Shown: positions 46,258-59,166, numbered from the stretch's first letter. The stretch: 64,000 nucleotides of DNA from Solanum dulcamara (GCF_947179165.1 NC_077239.1:744001-808000); one strand, 5' to 3'. The notes: generated by a model from the sequence alone, not told the origin. Numbers and translations are program-made.

Positions 46258-47224
46258 TGAACCAAAGTCATGTTACCTACCTTTACCTTTAATGCATGTA
46301 CGGCATCGGTTAAGTTCGTCTTTGTGGTGATTTTTGAATTTGTGGCTCTCGTCCATTAAGGGACAGATGCTGGTTAAACCTTACGAAATCATGTTATGTT
46401 GCCAGAAACTGTTGCATCTGTTGGGCTGATTCGTGTATCTTGGAAGGCTTTTGAGGCAAGATGTAACAGAATACCATTTTCAAAGTAGCTATTGCTTTTC
46501 AGATGCTAAGCAATCCTTTTAACACATTACCCTTTCCATAAGACGTCATGATATTCCATATTCAAATAGTGGAGATTCATAGAGAAGTATTGTGCTATTT
46601 ACCCGTGAGTGGCATTATTGTTCGTTATTTTAGGTAATGAAAGCATTTCATTACTACTGACCCAAGGAAATACAATCTCTCCAAGATATGTAGTTTATGC
46701 TGGAAATTCCATTACTAATAACTTGACGGTATTGTGTGCCATATCTTCCAAGTTCAATCTGCACTTACCACTTTTGAACATATCTTGAATATGGAAATAC
46801 AAACGCTGTAAGTACGAGCTAATCGCATGGTTATGCTAGAATCTAGGGCTGATCTAAAGTGTCATCTATGGGTTCACGTGTATCCAATAGCTTGTCCAAT
46901 TCCTGTATATGTATTAGGAGATCACCTAAATAATAGTTGACCATATTCTCAGTTATTATTGTATATTTACTTGAGGTCGTACTTCAGAGTAAGAATCTAT
47001 AAACTTCAAGAATCTATAAACTTCAAATTATGGATCCAACTATCTGTAAACAAGAACTAATAAGCATTGCTATCAACTACATATCTGTAATCCGCATTGT
47101 ACTCTTCAATAAATTACAAACAGCAGCTGTATCCCTCTGCCATGGCAACAGCTAAGGATTCTCAAGTTCAGATGAATTTCCATGGTAACAGCTAAGGATT
47201 TGGGGGTGGGTGGTGGGTTACTGT
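46258..47224. other. Convergent 3' flanks of SF3A2 and PIP5K
   Basis: 967 bp between the two stop codons. It holds both 3' UTRs. I see no further gene or named repeat. Confidence 0.6.
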
Positions 47225-50200
47225 TCAAGTTGCTACTGCATATGTAGGGAAGACCTTCCGAATGAACTCTAAAAACCTCTCCGAATAATACGTTGGGTCA
47301 ACAGCAGAGATGGACACAGAATCAAACTGAATCGATTTGTATGCGTGTTCTAACTTCTTGCTCATGTTGTATTCTTGCAATATGTCAATTATCCCAAGGT
47401 ATAACACGACGTCGTATACTTCGTGAAACACCTGTGTTTGACCTTCCTTTGGTATATACTCTGCCCTTGCCGGCATATTCACGCCAAGCTGAATCTGGAG
47501 TCTGCTTGAGGCACAAAGAGATGAATTTAGGCATGTACAATTGTCAACACCATAATCTTAACATGATAAGATCAGCTATATTTAGTAGATGATATACAAG
47601 GGTGGTTTCACGAAGTCGTGTGCAAAGTGCATGAAAGAGAGCAAAACTATGCGCCAAGGCACAGAGGCTTTTGTGCAGCATCTCTAGCAATCTATTGAAA
47701 GGAGGCGTAAAACGAGTTGCTGGATTTCGCCAATCCCAATTGTCATGAGTGTTCCATCTGGTGTTTTCAGTGCAAGAAACTTTTAAAAGGTTTGTCATCA
47801 AGGTTACAACACCCCCCACCCCCCACCCACCCCACCCAACCAAGGCATCCCTTCAGTTCATGCTCATGAAGTTTGTTTCTCCCGGAAGGAAATGGTAAAA
47901 TGCACACTACCCACTTAAGGCTTAAACTACATATAAATGCTACTCCATCCGTTTCAATTGTTTGTTTTTTCACTTGGCACGGAGTTTAAGGTAAAGACGA
48001 TTTTTGAATCTTGTGGTCTTAAACTAATGTAGAATGTACCAGAATTCCCCTTAATCTTTTGATCTTAAACATGCCATGCGGAAAATTGGAATTAAAGAAT
48101 TGCCAAAAAAGGAAAGATACATTCTTTTTTAAATGGGACTAAAAAAGAAAGTAAGGCAAACAAATTAAAACGGAAGCAGTACCACTAATGTCAAGCCTTG
48201 TGAAAAATTTACCTTGCTGTCCCGGGGAGAAGGAGGTCCACTTCCGCATCACCAGTAGCTGATGACGCTCGTAATCGGCTGCCTCTGACATGAGGACCCA
48301 CGACGACACTATCATCGCTTCCACGTGGGACCAAAACAAGGCCCTGGGGTGATATTTCATCCTCCAGAGACTCTGAAATAGTAGAACAAAACAACAGTTT
48401 ATAGAAAGTCATAAAGCCAAGAAAAAATAAGATCTATAATACCATTCTTTTTACAAAGAGATTACGACATTATACTCCCTCAGTTTCAATTCAAGTGCCT
48501 TACTTTACCTATCTACAGATACATGACGAGATTTGACTGTATTATGAACCAGCAAATAAACTGAAAAGCCAGCAGCTATCAGGTCATACTTCTTTTGTCC
48601 TAGTGGTAAGCCTTAAAAAAGTACTCCCTCCGTTTCAATTTGTTTGTCTAATTTTGACTTGACACGGAGTTTAAGAAAGTAAAGAAAACTTTGAATTTTC
48701 TGGTCTTAAATTAAAGATATATATAGAATGTACCAAAATATCCTTTAATCTTATGGTCTTAAGCATGTCATAGTTAGACTTAAGGAATTAGCAAAAAGAG
48801 AAAGAGACGTTCGTTTTGAAACAGACTAAAAAGGAAAAGTAGGACAAGGCTACAAGCAAAATGAAACGGATGCGGTTATATTTGTTTTCAGAAACAAACC
48901 TTCTTCTGCAACAATTTCTAATCCATCTGCTGTGGTGCGTCCACTGCACGATATGAGAGATTGTAGGTGTTGAGGTGCTCTATAGTGAACACCTAACAAG
49001 AGGCTGTAATCCATAATGTTCTGTTCCTCCAAGAATTTACTGTCAATTTCGATCTGCCTGTACAAACAAACGGTGCTGTTGAAGAGTTATTCAAGTAAAT
49101 AAGAGCGTACTCCAACAGCTTAAGCTATAAGAGTATACTCACTCTAATAGCTTAAGTTTTTAATTGAGATAATCACACATTTCAACATGGTATCAGCAGG
49201 CATTCTTATTACTTTTTCAATATGAAAACGAAAAAACAAAACAAAACACTACCCTGGCACCACCCTTATCAAAACAAAATAAAAAACAATGTGCTTGGCC
49301 GATGAAAAAAAGAAACCTGCTCACACGTGAAGGACATGGATATAATTAGGTAAAAGAAGTGCTCTCTCGAACAACTTAAGCTTTTAAATGAGATAGGTTA
49401 TACATTCTAACAGGTAGCGAGTTATTACCTCAACAATTTACATAGATCTGAAAGAACTCTAGTATGATATCTCTGACCATAAAACGTTAAAAGAGTGTAA
49501 GTTTCTTTCAGCTACCGAAACACATGATTCCGAGGTGCAAAAGACAAATGTCTCCATGCACCAACTTTAAACTGTCATATCTGATGAAACTTGGTTACTT
49601 GAAATTCTTCCCACCAACCAAAAAATATAGAGAAACAGAACAAAGAGAGCTACCATTCTGTCTGAGTATATGGTATGACTGCAACCGCTTACACCAGACC
49701 ATTACAATCAGGGCAAATTTATAGGCTTTAATATGAGGCACATGAACCTGTGGTCTCTCCAAAAAACTAGGTATTTTATGTATATATTATCTAAAATTGG
49801 TATAATATTATCTGTTGACACTCATACTACAAGAACTGAAAAGTAAAAACTGAATGTATATTAGAGAAAACAAGAATATTTAATTAAAAGTCACTCACCT
49901 TAATAAAGCTTCGCGCCAAGAAGGCTCTAGATAAAAGCAGTAGTTCAAATCTAGATCCTTAAGTATTGTGTTCTCATCAATTTCAACCTTGTCTGCAGAT
50001 CGTCCTAGTGAAGAACCTTTAAGATCAAATCTTCGGTGGATTCTCAACTCCGTACAAAACATATTTCCCATTACAACAAAGCGGAACTGCAAAAAAAACA
50101 CAAAATTATTAGTCTTATGTATATAGAAGAGACTTTATCTTCTCCAAAGTTTCTCCAAGCAACATCATGAATGTAATTAGAAGCGTTTAATGTTGTTTGA

Positions 50201-53200
50201 AGAATGGACCAACTAATGAAGAACACATGTTTAATCACGTGGTCTTAAACATGCCACGTGAAAAGTTGAAATTACATAGTTGCTAAAAAAGGAAAGAGAC
50301 ATTTTTTTAAAAGGACTAAAAAGGAAAGTAAGGCAAAAAAATTGAAACCGAGAGAGTATTAAAGATTGTAGAGCAATTAGAATCCAAAAAACTTATGCAT
50401 GTCGCCAGATAACAGAAGTTCTGTTTTTATATTATTTCATTTTTAACGCAATATTAACAAAAGTATATAGAAATAATACAATTCACTTTTATTATATGTG
50501 AGATTAAAATCTACAAGTATATTACCTTTTGTCCACTAGAAGGTTTTATCCTGTGAAGTCCGAAAAATTTAGTGATGAGAGTATTCTCATATGTCCTGAC
50601 ATGGCGATGATAATCCGGAAGCATCCGCAGCAAAACCTATATGTGAGATCAACGGTCATGATGCTCTCTTATCATACCTAACTAAAATGTAAGAGGAACT
50701 CCCATAAACCAGTTAAAGATGCAAATCTTTAAGAGAGACATCTGCAAGGATCTTCCAAAACTTAGGTGACATTAAAAATGAGCCATTTTCACAAGTATGA
50801 AGCCTTACTACTATAGGGGGGAAACCCAAGTCGAATGAATTCGACGGGTCAGAAGCATTTCAAAGGGAATGTGGAAGAAGAACTTTAAGCAAAGTAATGA
50901 GACAGGTAATATTAAGCAAGAGAAAGTACTTTGACTAGCCCTATCGGCTTCTCTTTTTTATACATGCAAAATTTATGCAAAAGATCTTTTGTCTGCCAGA
51001 TGCTGCTGCTTTACAACAACAACATACCCAATGTAGTCCCACAAAGTGGGGTCTGGAGAGTGTACACTGACCTTATCTCTACCTCCGAGGTAGAGAGGTT
51101 GTTTCCGATAGGCCTTCGACTCAGGAAAAACAATCCAAAGCAGTCCATAAAAAGAACAAGTGAAAGCATAAAAAAAATTCCGAACAGTAACTACACCAAA
51201 ATAATACGATAATCGAAGTACAAGAAACAACAAATAGTAACAGAAATTGAAGGACAAGATGTTGCAGCTTTCACGATCATAATTCCTGTAGTGCCTCTGG
51301 ACAAAAACTAAGTGCAGAAGATCACTTGTGGTCCAGAAGGGCTATGTACATCCATCCTAAGTGTTGCCTGAGAGGATATTGTGCTATCTTCTAACCATAA
51401 AATCTAGGTGATAGAGAAACAATTACACTGAATCAACCAAGATAGCCAAAAACTGTCTTTGAATCAATGATTTCTTAATTCCTCTGGATGCCTTTGATGA
51501 TATTTCACTTGCTTCATCAAAAAAAGAAAAAAAATCCTAACATATCACTCCTTTTCCAACTTATTGTATCACTGTGATTTTTCATTTTCTGTTTTCCCAG
51601 CTAGACAGATAAAGAAATTCTGATAAAAGTGATTTGTGACGGTGATAGGTTTAAGTCAAGATTACACACCTTAACTTCAGATTTACGTAATGTCTTAATC
51701 ATGAAACGGTCATCTTGAGACAGGAAAAATACACTGCCACTTTTTCCAGGAGAAGAAAGCTCTCTAAGGGCATCATTTCCACAAATTGACATCATATAAT
51801 CAGCAGCATCAATCTTAAACATCTCCCTCAGATTCCTACAAGAAATAAGTCCATTTTAGTTCCTACACACGTATAGCAAATCAAAAAGCCTAACAAACTA
51901 GTTTTGACTTCTAATAATATATCAGCACTAACAAGAAAAGCATCTAGGGAGGGATACAAGGAAGCTACTCTACTTGAAGAAGAAAAACATCTACAGGAAG
52001 GACACGTTGGTCGGGCATGCCGCACTAGTAACCTCCACAAGCTGCAAGACCAACCTCCACAAAATCTCAAATATGATAAATGGAATTAAACCATATAGAG
52101 ATCCTAACTATACAGCTTCAGCAGGTAACATTTGGAAACCATTTCAGTTTCTATGTGAGTGTAGCATATCCAGAATGCTGATAAGTTAGTGAAGATGCCT
52201 CTGAAAACACCGATAAATAGCATTATTGCTACAAAAGAACATCAATTGCTACGAAATAAGCGACCACACTCTGACATGCAATAGAGATATCTAAGGAAGA
52301 TATACAAATAAAAGCAAAAAAAAAACATGCATAATGAATCTCAATTGAAAATCACATGTAGCCCAAAAAATTCCAATGTGCATGCAACTGCTTAGAGTTT
52401 TTCAATCATTGTTAGATTGCAAACCACCAACCTGAAGACCATTGGGCAATAATCTTTCCACTTGAAATCTTCAGACTGATGTGTAGGTGTCAATTGTGAT
52501 CCTCCTTTTGGAAAATACATCCAAAAGCTAGCACGTGGGCCAAAATCTGAAGTCCGTATTTCTCGTCTTTGTATAGGTGTAATTTTCCCCACAGTGTATC
52601 TGGTCACATTTCAACTGGTCACATGTTTGATATATGATAAAAGGGAGCAAACAAAATTGTGCTGCAAATGATTGCCTCCCTTCAAGAAGGAACAATGATG
52701 AATTGGGTATGATATATGAAATTAAATAAGGCAACATATCCAGGGATTTATCTGTGCCTAACAGAACATATATTTTTCCATCCAATTTAAATATTTAGTG
52801 GTTGTATGACAGCTCTAAATATTTAAAAAACAGTTAGGATGGAAAACAACAGAGTACTTTCCAGTGCAGTTTGGTTATTTTAACTTTTTCTGCCTTTGAA
52901 AGTCAAAGACTACTTTGTAAACTTCCATCTGAATTGGCCATCAAGAAGAACCAAAATTGTCCAATAGATATTTCATAATTTATCCCTTTGAACGTATTTA
53001 TATACACACAACTATTGGTAATAAAACTTTGAGCAAGTACATCAAAATCAAAGTTCTCAAATAGACGATGTTTAGAAGATGGTAACTTCCTTCGACTTCG
53101 ATGATATTCAGAGACATTTAGTCCTCAATCTAAGCATGGTGACACAAAGAAAGTAAAGACTTATAGGAAAAAATTCTACTATTCTTTTATATGATCATAA

Positions 53201-54739
53201 AAACTCGACCAACACGTGATTATTATACAAAGATGCAATACCAATGTAATCCCTTTGACAGCCTTCTTTCTTTTCATTTTATCTAGAGAAATAGCACATA
53301 CCTAAAGCAGTTTGCTAAATGCATTAATTCTAGCATAGTATGAAAGATCTATACAATAACAACACATATAGTTCAAGGAACCTAGTGACTCAATGAAAAA
53401 TGTAGACCCAAGAAAGACCAGCAATGAGTGAAATAATCTGTAAGTAAATTGGAGGAAAAAGAACAAGTTAAACATATTCAGACAAACACGAGCTATAAAG
53501 TCATCAGTAGCCATAAGTAGCACACCTGATCCCAAGCTGCAGACTGAGCATTAAATCATAACTCCTGTGACCCTTTATGATTGCTTCACCTGGTCTCTTT
53601 AATTCCCTTACAAATCTCTTTTGCCTCCTTCTGGCTCTCCCAGATGGTGGTGAAAAACGCTCATTTAAGACAACCTCACTGATTAGGATGCCTTGCATGT
53701 ACTCTCTTTCCAAAATAGGAGCACTGATAGCATCCTCCATATCTCCATCTAAATCATGTCCAATAACTTTCTCAATGGCTACTTCAAGACTCCATCGTCT
53801 TTCCAGAGAAACATTTGTAGGTCGTGACTGCCCGAAATTTAACAGGTTTCTCTCGGGAAGTTTACCACTGACTTTGACATTTCCCATATCAACTGAAGCG
53901 GCATGATGGATATGGGAGACTTGATTTTGTTTTCTCATATCTGGCAGTAACCCTCGTTTTCTCAAAGCATTGAGGTACAATTCTTGACCAGCCGTAAGCC
54001 TGCTACCACTAGGATAAAATGTTCCTTTTCCATCCTTTAGACTGTGCGTCCATGTACCAATATAACAGCTACCATCACTCCACGAATACATACCGACGCC
54101 ATGCATTGCACCATTTAACCAGCTCCCTTCATACGAATCTCCGTTAATCCAAGTGAGAGTTCCTTTCCCTGATATTTTCCCTCCTTTCATGTTTCCAAAG
54201 TAGACATTCCCGTTAGACCATGTATACTTACCTGGCCCTTCAGGGGTTCCCTGAATCCAGGACCCTTCAAAAATATCTCCATTGGGATACATTTGATATC
54301 CTAAACCATGTTTAAGGTTAAACCGCCAGCGTCCCCTATAGGTCACTTTATCAGGTCCAATATACGTCCCCTCACCATGCATATAACCACCTGAAAATTC
54401 ACCATCATAAACAGCACCAGAAGGAAATTCTAGTTTTCCATGACCATGTGTTATCCCATGTCTCCACTCACCCTCATACCGACAACCATCAGACCACCTA
54501 TACTTTCCAGAACCTTCAGGGACGTTGCCCAGCAGGGACCCAGAATAGGATTCCCCATTTGGTAATAAGAGCTCCCCAACTCTAAAGTTGGTGGTTTCAG
54601 AAGTAAGACAAACTTCACCATTTGTCGATTTGGTAATGTCGTTATTGTCATGAATTAATGAAGAATCAAGTGACTTTGTCCTATCCAATAAAGTAATCGA
54701 TCTTTCAATATTGTCGGCAATGGTCCCAAGACCAGACAT
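47225..54739 (-). CDS. PIP5K: MORN-repeat phosphatidylinositol-4-phosphate 5-kinase, 8 coding exons, 813 residues
   Basis: Exons in gene order are 53526-54739, 52432-52599, 51670-51835, 50526-50636, 49899-50086, 48900-49057, 48213-48372 and 47225-47501. All introns are GT-AG and the phases join into 814 codons. Eight MORN repeats start near residues 65, 88, 111, 134, 157, 180, 203 and 226, an exact 23-residue spacing. A linker follows, then the PIP kinase domain from about residue 390 to the end. It carries FDLKGSS (573-579), the IMDYSLL box (630-636) and an activation loop near KSIQFDS (777 on). The enzyme phosphorylates PtdIns4P to PtdIns(4,5)P2 at the plasma membrane and endomembranes. Length and MSG start fit plant type I/II subfamily B kinases, perhaps the PIP5K9 group (recall only). 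Several introns carry MITEs or a SINE. Confidence 0.96.
47941..48181. mobile_element. Stowaway-like MITE in PIP5K intron 7
   Basis: It begins TACTCCATCCGTTTCAATTG and its right end reverse-complements to TACTGCTTCCGTTTTAATTT. TA borders both sides. About 240 bp, non-coding. Confidence 0.78.
48622..48878. mobile_element. Stowaway-like MITE in PIP5K intron 6
   Basis: It begins TACTCCCTCCGTTTCAATTT, with an inverted right end around CAAAATGAAACGGATGCGG. Internal words (CACGGAGTTTAAG, GAATGTACCA, TTAATCTTATGGTCTTAA) match the MITE in intron 7. It ends only about 20 bp from the 3' edge of exon 6. A fragment of the same left end lies at about 48474-48510. Confidence 0.78.
49100..49430. mobile_element. 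Copia LTR / primer-site remnant in PIP5K intron 5
   Basis: AACAGCTTAAGCTATAAG, ATTGAGATAATCACACATTT and CAACATGGTATCAGCAGG occur in order. The last resembles an LTR end followed by an initiator-Met tRNA primer site (TGGTATCAG). A related TTAAGCTTTTAAATGAGATA word recurs at about 49377. Only fragments remain. Confidence 0.45.
50225..50360. mobile_element. Truncated Stowaway-like MITE in PIP5K intron 4
   Basis: GTGGTCTTAAACATGCCACG, AAAAAAGGAAAGAGACAT and ACTAAAAAGGAAAGTAAGGC match the right half of the MITE at 47941-48181. The left half is absent. Confidence 0.6.
51018..51190 (-). mobile_element. TS-type SINE in PIP5K intron 3
   Basis: On the plus strand: CAACAACAACATACCCAATG, CCCACAAAGTGGGGTCTGG, ACCTCCGAGGTAGAGAGG and TTGTTTCCGATAGGCC. 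This is the reverse complement of the Solanaceae TS SINE, whose 3' end is a TTG repeat. It is in the sense orientation of PIP5K. A second, more decayed copy is at 58010-58150. Confidence 0.8.
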
Positions 54740-54993
54740 GCATAATTCCAGTAAGTTTCAAGTTTATACCGGATGGGAAGGGGCCAAGAATTTCAGACAA
54801 GCTAAAGCACACATCCGGCTTTAAAAAAATCACCCTGCTTTGACCTGAAAATAGAAAAACAGAACAATTAACACCTACTTATACCAAAATCAATCTACAG
54901 ACACATTAACTAACTACATGCGAAAGAATATTTACCCTGTAAGGTGTAAATATTTTTTTACTAATGTTGAGACGACATTCTAGAATTCTCTGA

Positions 54994-55176
54994 CACTACT
55001 ACAAAAAAAGAATTAGTGACAGACAAATTGTTTAGCTAAACAATTAAATCCGTCACTTATCCTATTTAGCAAAGGGTTAGCAACAAATTATCAAAAAGAA
55101 TTGTTCGTTACGAGCAATTTAGCGATGGATTAGTAACAAAGTTCACATCCAATTCCAGCTTCTTCTTTTTGTAGCG
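54994..55176. mobile_element. CACTA-like MITE, target duplication TGA
   Basis: It starts CACTACTACAAAAAAAG and its right end reverse-complements to CGCTACAAAAAGAAG. TGA lies on both sides (54991-54993, 55177-55179), matching the 3-bp duplication of CACTA transposons. It is 183 bp, non-coding, inside the probable PIP5K leader intron. Confidence 0.65.
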
Positions 55177-55558
55177 TGATATGATCCGTATTTGCAATAA
55201 TTGTTCATAATCTTAAGTAACATAATCTGCATGCTTGCCTTCCAATGTTAGTTGAACTTAATATCCTATATCTATATGAACTCCAAACAAAATTAATGAG
55301 CCAAATCTCCGACTAGATCAAAGATTATTGGTTACTCAGTATACAAAACACTCTATCCTTCCCTCCTCAGGGACAAAAGCACAAGCGCACACGAGATGAA
55401 AGAGGTGATGGTGAAAGAATATCGAAATGCTGAGGATTCTTAGACTCAGTTGATGTTATCCAACATATAATAAACTCTAAAGGTCCTAACCAATCCTATG
55501 AAATGCCAAAAGAAAGACTGTAATAGGAATATTTCACCAAGATATGGGTAAGATCTGT

Positions 55559-55680
55559 TACGTTGGGATAGAGTCCCATATTGGTTGGGAAATGTACTGG
55601 TGGTCTGCTTATATGGACTTGGACAATCCTTCCCTCGTGAGCTATCTTTTGGGGTTGAGTTAGACTCAACTGCCATATTT
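55559..55680 (-). mobile_element. LTR-retrotransposon remnant
   Basis: GTCCCATATTGGTTGGGAAA, GGACTTGGACAATCCTTCCC and TTTTGGGGTTGAGTTAGACT occur in the order known from Solanaceae LTR remnants. A shorter related piece is in Rab intron 2 (17330-17460). The strand is uncertain. Confidence 0.45.
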
Positions 55681-55819
55681 ACACAAATGAAGCATAATGA
55701 CTTCAATCATGAGAACAAGAAGAATAGGCATTTTTCAACAACATGACATCTCTTAAAATGTGGTTCCATGATGACCTATTAACATTATACTAACTGAAAA
55801 CATTCAATACAAGTATCCA

Positions 55820-55967
55820 GGGGGAGGAGCTAGACTTCCGCTTACGAGTTCAGCTGTAACTCTGAATTTGTCTCAAGAAATCCATTGAATATATGCAAAT
55901 TTAGAACCCAGTAACTTAAAATGACAAGAATCCCAAACCCAACTTCAAATCCTGGCTCCGCCTCTAA
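55820..55967. mobile_element. MITE-like element with GGCGGAGC-type ends
   Basis: The left end AGGGGGAGGAGCTAGA and the inverse of the right end AGAGGCGGAGCCAGGA pair imperfectly. Similar termini appear at 10379 (GGCGGAGCCAG, in ankyrin intron 1), 1669-1888 and 58979-59166. Confidence 0.5.
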
Positions 55968-57000
55968 GAGTATCTTACCATTCAAGGTTAAGAACACGAT
56001 GACTGAGTTGTTTTCTAAGTTACTCTCCATAGGCTCAAACCATTTCTTCTACATGCCCATTTTGTCTTTTTTAGCATTTATTCGCAAAAAAGATCAAATC
56101 TTCATGATAGAAATATGTAAAATCAAATTCAATCTCTTTTCAATTCTCAGCTCCTTCAAGAACCTCATTTCAACTCTCTCTCTCTGTGTCATTCTCAGCT
56201 CCTGCTTACAGCTGCTATACAGCTGGAAAATAATCTCACATCACAAAACTACACCCTTTACACACAAAAAAAGATCCAACTCAGAGTTGAGAATGAAACA
56301 AACACATTAATTCATACAAAAATATTGCAGATTTTTTTTTTATGACTGTGGTGTCTAGACCAGCTTTCGCACACCTCAAGATACCAAAACTAAGACAACT
56401 CCTACCAGCAATAGGTACCACATATCTCTATCCACCAAAACTAGGACAAACGAGAAAAGACTACACAATTGCAAAATAATCTCACATCACAAAAACCACA
56501 CCCTTTACTCAGAAACAATCCAACTTAGAATTAAGAATGAAACAAACACATTAATACATACAAAATTTTGCTGATTTTTCTTAGACCTTGATGTCTGGAA
56601 CAGCTTTCACACACCTGGACTAATTTACCAAATACCTCACACCTCCCACCAGCAACAACTACCACTAACTCTGTCGTTTGTTTGTTTGATTAAACCCATT
56701 TTTCTTATTTTCTCAACCAAGAAGAAAACATGTTGACTTCAAATTTTCACCACAAACACCAACAGAAATAGTTGAATAACAAAAACCCATTTCCAAGAAT
56801 ACAAAAAAGAAGCAATCTTTAAGCTTTCTGAAACTATATTTCAAGAAAAAATAAACAATAACCATACAAAACAGAAGCAAAAAAGGAACTAAAAATCACC
56901 TTTTTCCAAACTTGCTGATTTTTGCCTTTTTTGATGACTTCTACTCAAGAAGAGAAAAAGTTTCAAGAAAAAATTATGTGAAAATTGGAAAAAATGGGAC

Positions 57001-57992
57001 AAATTTCAAGAAGAATAGAAAAGTATAGTGTACGAATTCAACAAATTACAAAAAGTTTTTTGAGTTTTTTTACATGTATAAAAAAATATTATGTTAAAAA
57101 TATTTTCAAGAAAACGATTAGATTGCGATATGGATTTTTTTAAAAACTTATAAAATTCTACTTGTGAAATCTAAGATATAAATAACGTGTCATTTTCAAG
57201 CTTGATATATAATAAACCACCACAAAGGATGTATAAAGACACTTATGCCCTTGCAAAAAGTCTTTTTGTTAACATTTGATTTTATTTTAATAATCGTAAT
57301 GTCTAGGTCGAAGAAAGTTTTAGTGTAATTATAAAATTGTTATCGTATCACGAGGTACGATTTTGACTCTTGTGGCTAGACATTTCTTCGAATCTTATGC
57401 ATAATAGGAGTTTAGTACACTAGTTATTCTTTTTTATCATGTTTAGGCCAAAATTTTCGTACCACAATTAATTCTATGAGGTCGTCAACAAATATATCAA
57501 ATTCTAAATCATTCCATCACAATCCATTTATGAGTTTGTTTGTCTAACTTTCTACATTGAGTCATTGATGGTTAAGAGCATTTTTTATTTATTTTTTACA
57601 AAATGATAAAATGACTATAATACTATTAGAAGTCTACTAATTAGGATTAAACCAAAATGGAAACCCCCAGTAAAGTACACTTAGATTGCTAATTAGATTT
57701 AGCCTTTATGTGTGCTTTAATTTGCAAGCGAATCTTATGTTGTCTATATTCTTTTAAAATGCTATTGTATTTGTATCAGGTTCTTCAATAATAATGTATT
57801 TTTGAAGAATTTGATATATATTTATCTATATTTTTAAAGAATTCGAACAACATAGGCTAAACGTATGAATGTTTCCTTACCAATACAATTAGTATTCTTG
57901 TAATGATTAGTTGGATTAATATGATTTTGTTTAAGTTAAATATTAAAAAAATTAAATCATGTCACATCTACATTCTAGTCCACTGTTTTTCA
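57001..57992. other. Upstream region of PIP5K, AT-rich
   Basis: This should include the PIP5K promoter on the minus strand. No gene or clear repeat is seen. Confidence 0.45.
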
Positions 57993-58009
57993 TAGTAACA
58001 CCCCATTAT

Positions 58010-58150
58010 ACAACAACAAAAACAACCCAGTGAACGTGGAATTTAGGGAGAATAAAATGTACTCAAACTTTACTCTTATCAAGATAGGACAGCTGTTTTC
58101 GAGAGACCCTCTGCTCAAAAGAAGCATAAAAAAGGTCACATAATTAGCTG
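58010..58150 (-). mobile_element. TS-type SINE, decayed, with 17-bp target duplication
   Basis: CAACAACAAAAACAACCCAG at the left and AGCTGTTTTCGAGAGACC further on match the minus-strand TS SINE at 51018. The flanks TAGTAACACCCCATTAT (57993-58009) and TAGTAACATCCCATTAT (58151-58167) differ at one base and are the target duplication. Confidence 0.78.
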
Positions 58151-58167
58151 TAGTAACATCCCATTAT

Positions 58168-58978
58168 GAGACCAAAATACTTTTAACTGAACCTGTCTAA
58201 TTCGGCTGAAATGACACTAGACCCCACATTTAAAAGTAATAATATATATACTAGTAAAAACAAATAAGGCTAATAAAAAAGTTTTTTTTTCTCTCTTGGA
58301 TAAGCACTTGATTAAGATATATTCAACTTTATTTTATAAGAACAAAGTTGGATATTAACAAAGTGAGAATAATTTGGATCTTTTATTTTTTATTAGAGAT
58401 TTCGAATTTAAATATTTAGAAATAGAAAAAAAAAGCATAGGAACTTAGCATCAATCTAGTAATCGAGTCTTGATGAGGATATTTGACCTTGAATGAAAAC
58501 TCAATTAATTAAAAAAAAAGTTGGACTTGTTGTTTTATAGTGGTTCTAATTAATATAGACAATTAGAATTTCATCATTAGAGGTAGTTTTTTTTTTTTTT
58601 TTGTAACACTCGTGGAAATAAGATATGATTAGTTAGTTAGGTGCATGCCACTTTTATATGATGCACTAGACAAGTACTTTAAGTTTATTTCAAAAGAAGA
58701 TTACCTAAATACTTTAAATTTGGTATCTCATAGAGAAGGAAGTCAAGGGCAATTTTGGAATTTGAGTAGGTAACTATATGATGTTTACCTAAATATTTTT
58801 TATTAACAACTAATATAGGGCCACAAAGCAACTTTACATTGGAAAAAAATAATCCTATATATTAGGCATTTGAAAAGGTGGAAATAGTATTATTTTATCA
58901 CCACCAAAGTCTATGAAAGCAGTAATCATCATTAATCACTAATTTTAAGTTTAATTCTAAATATAAAATTATTTTTGA
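58168..58978. other. Intergenic, AT-rich
   Basis: No gene. 58370-58520 may hold another very decayed SINE (GAGATTTCGAATTTAAATAT), but I cannot support it. Confidence 0.4.
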
Positions 58979-59166
58979 GCAGGGGCGAAGTTAGGTAAAG
59001 ACAAAGACGTTTATCTAGATTTTTTTTGATAGAAAATTATACTATTTATATATGGTTAAAATTATTTTTATGCATATATAATGGATGTTGAATCGTCTTT
59101 GGCTTTTTCGTATGTTTACTTTCATGTATTGAAATCCTTTGATAAAAAGTCTAATTGCGCCACTAA
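58979..59166. mobile_element. MITE-like element, CAGGGGCGAAG end
   Basis: It starts AGCAGGGGCGAAGTTAGG, contains GGATGTTGAATCGTCTTTGG, and ends near AATTGCGCCACTAATA. This order is typical of a dispersed Solanaceae inverted-repeat element. The ends are imperfect. Confidence 0.45.

Larger units (their letters stand above)
54845..56899 (-). other. Probable 5' UTR leader intron of PIP5K
   Basis: On the minus strand a good acceptor TTTCTATTTTCAG ends at 54845, about 105 bp before the ATG. A donor AAAAAG/GTGATT lies at 56900/56899, preceded by a pyrimidine- and GAA-rich stretch that could be the first non-coding exon (about 56900-57000). This is inferred from splice signals only. Confidence 0.45.

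Noticed and set aside
55921..56310. Open frame of 129 residues on the plus strand
   Set aside because: It overlaps a MITE end and the probable PIP5K leader intron, and has low-complexity, Ser/Leu-rich wording without a family match.
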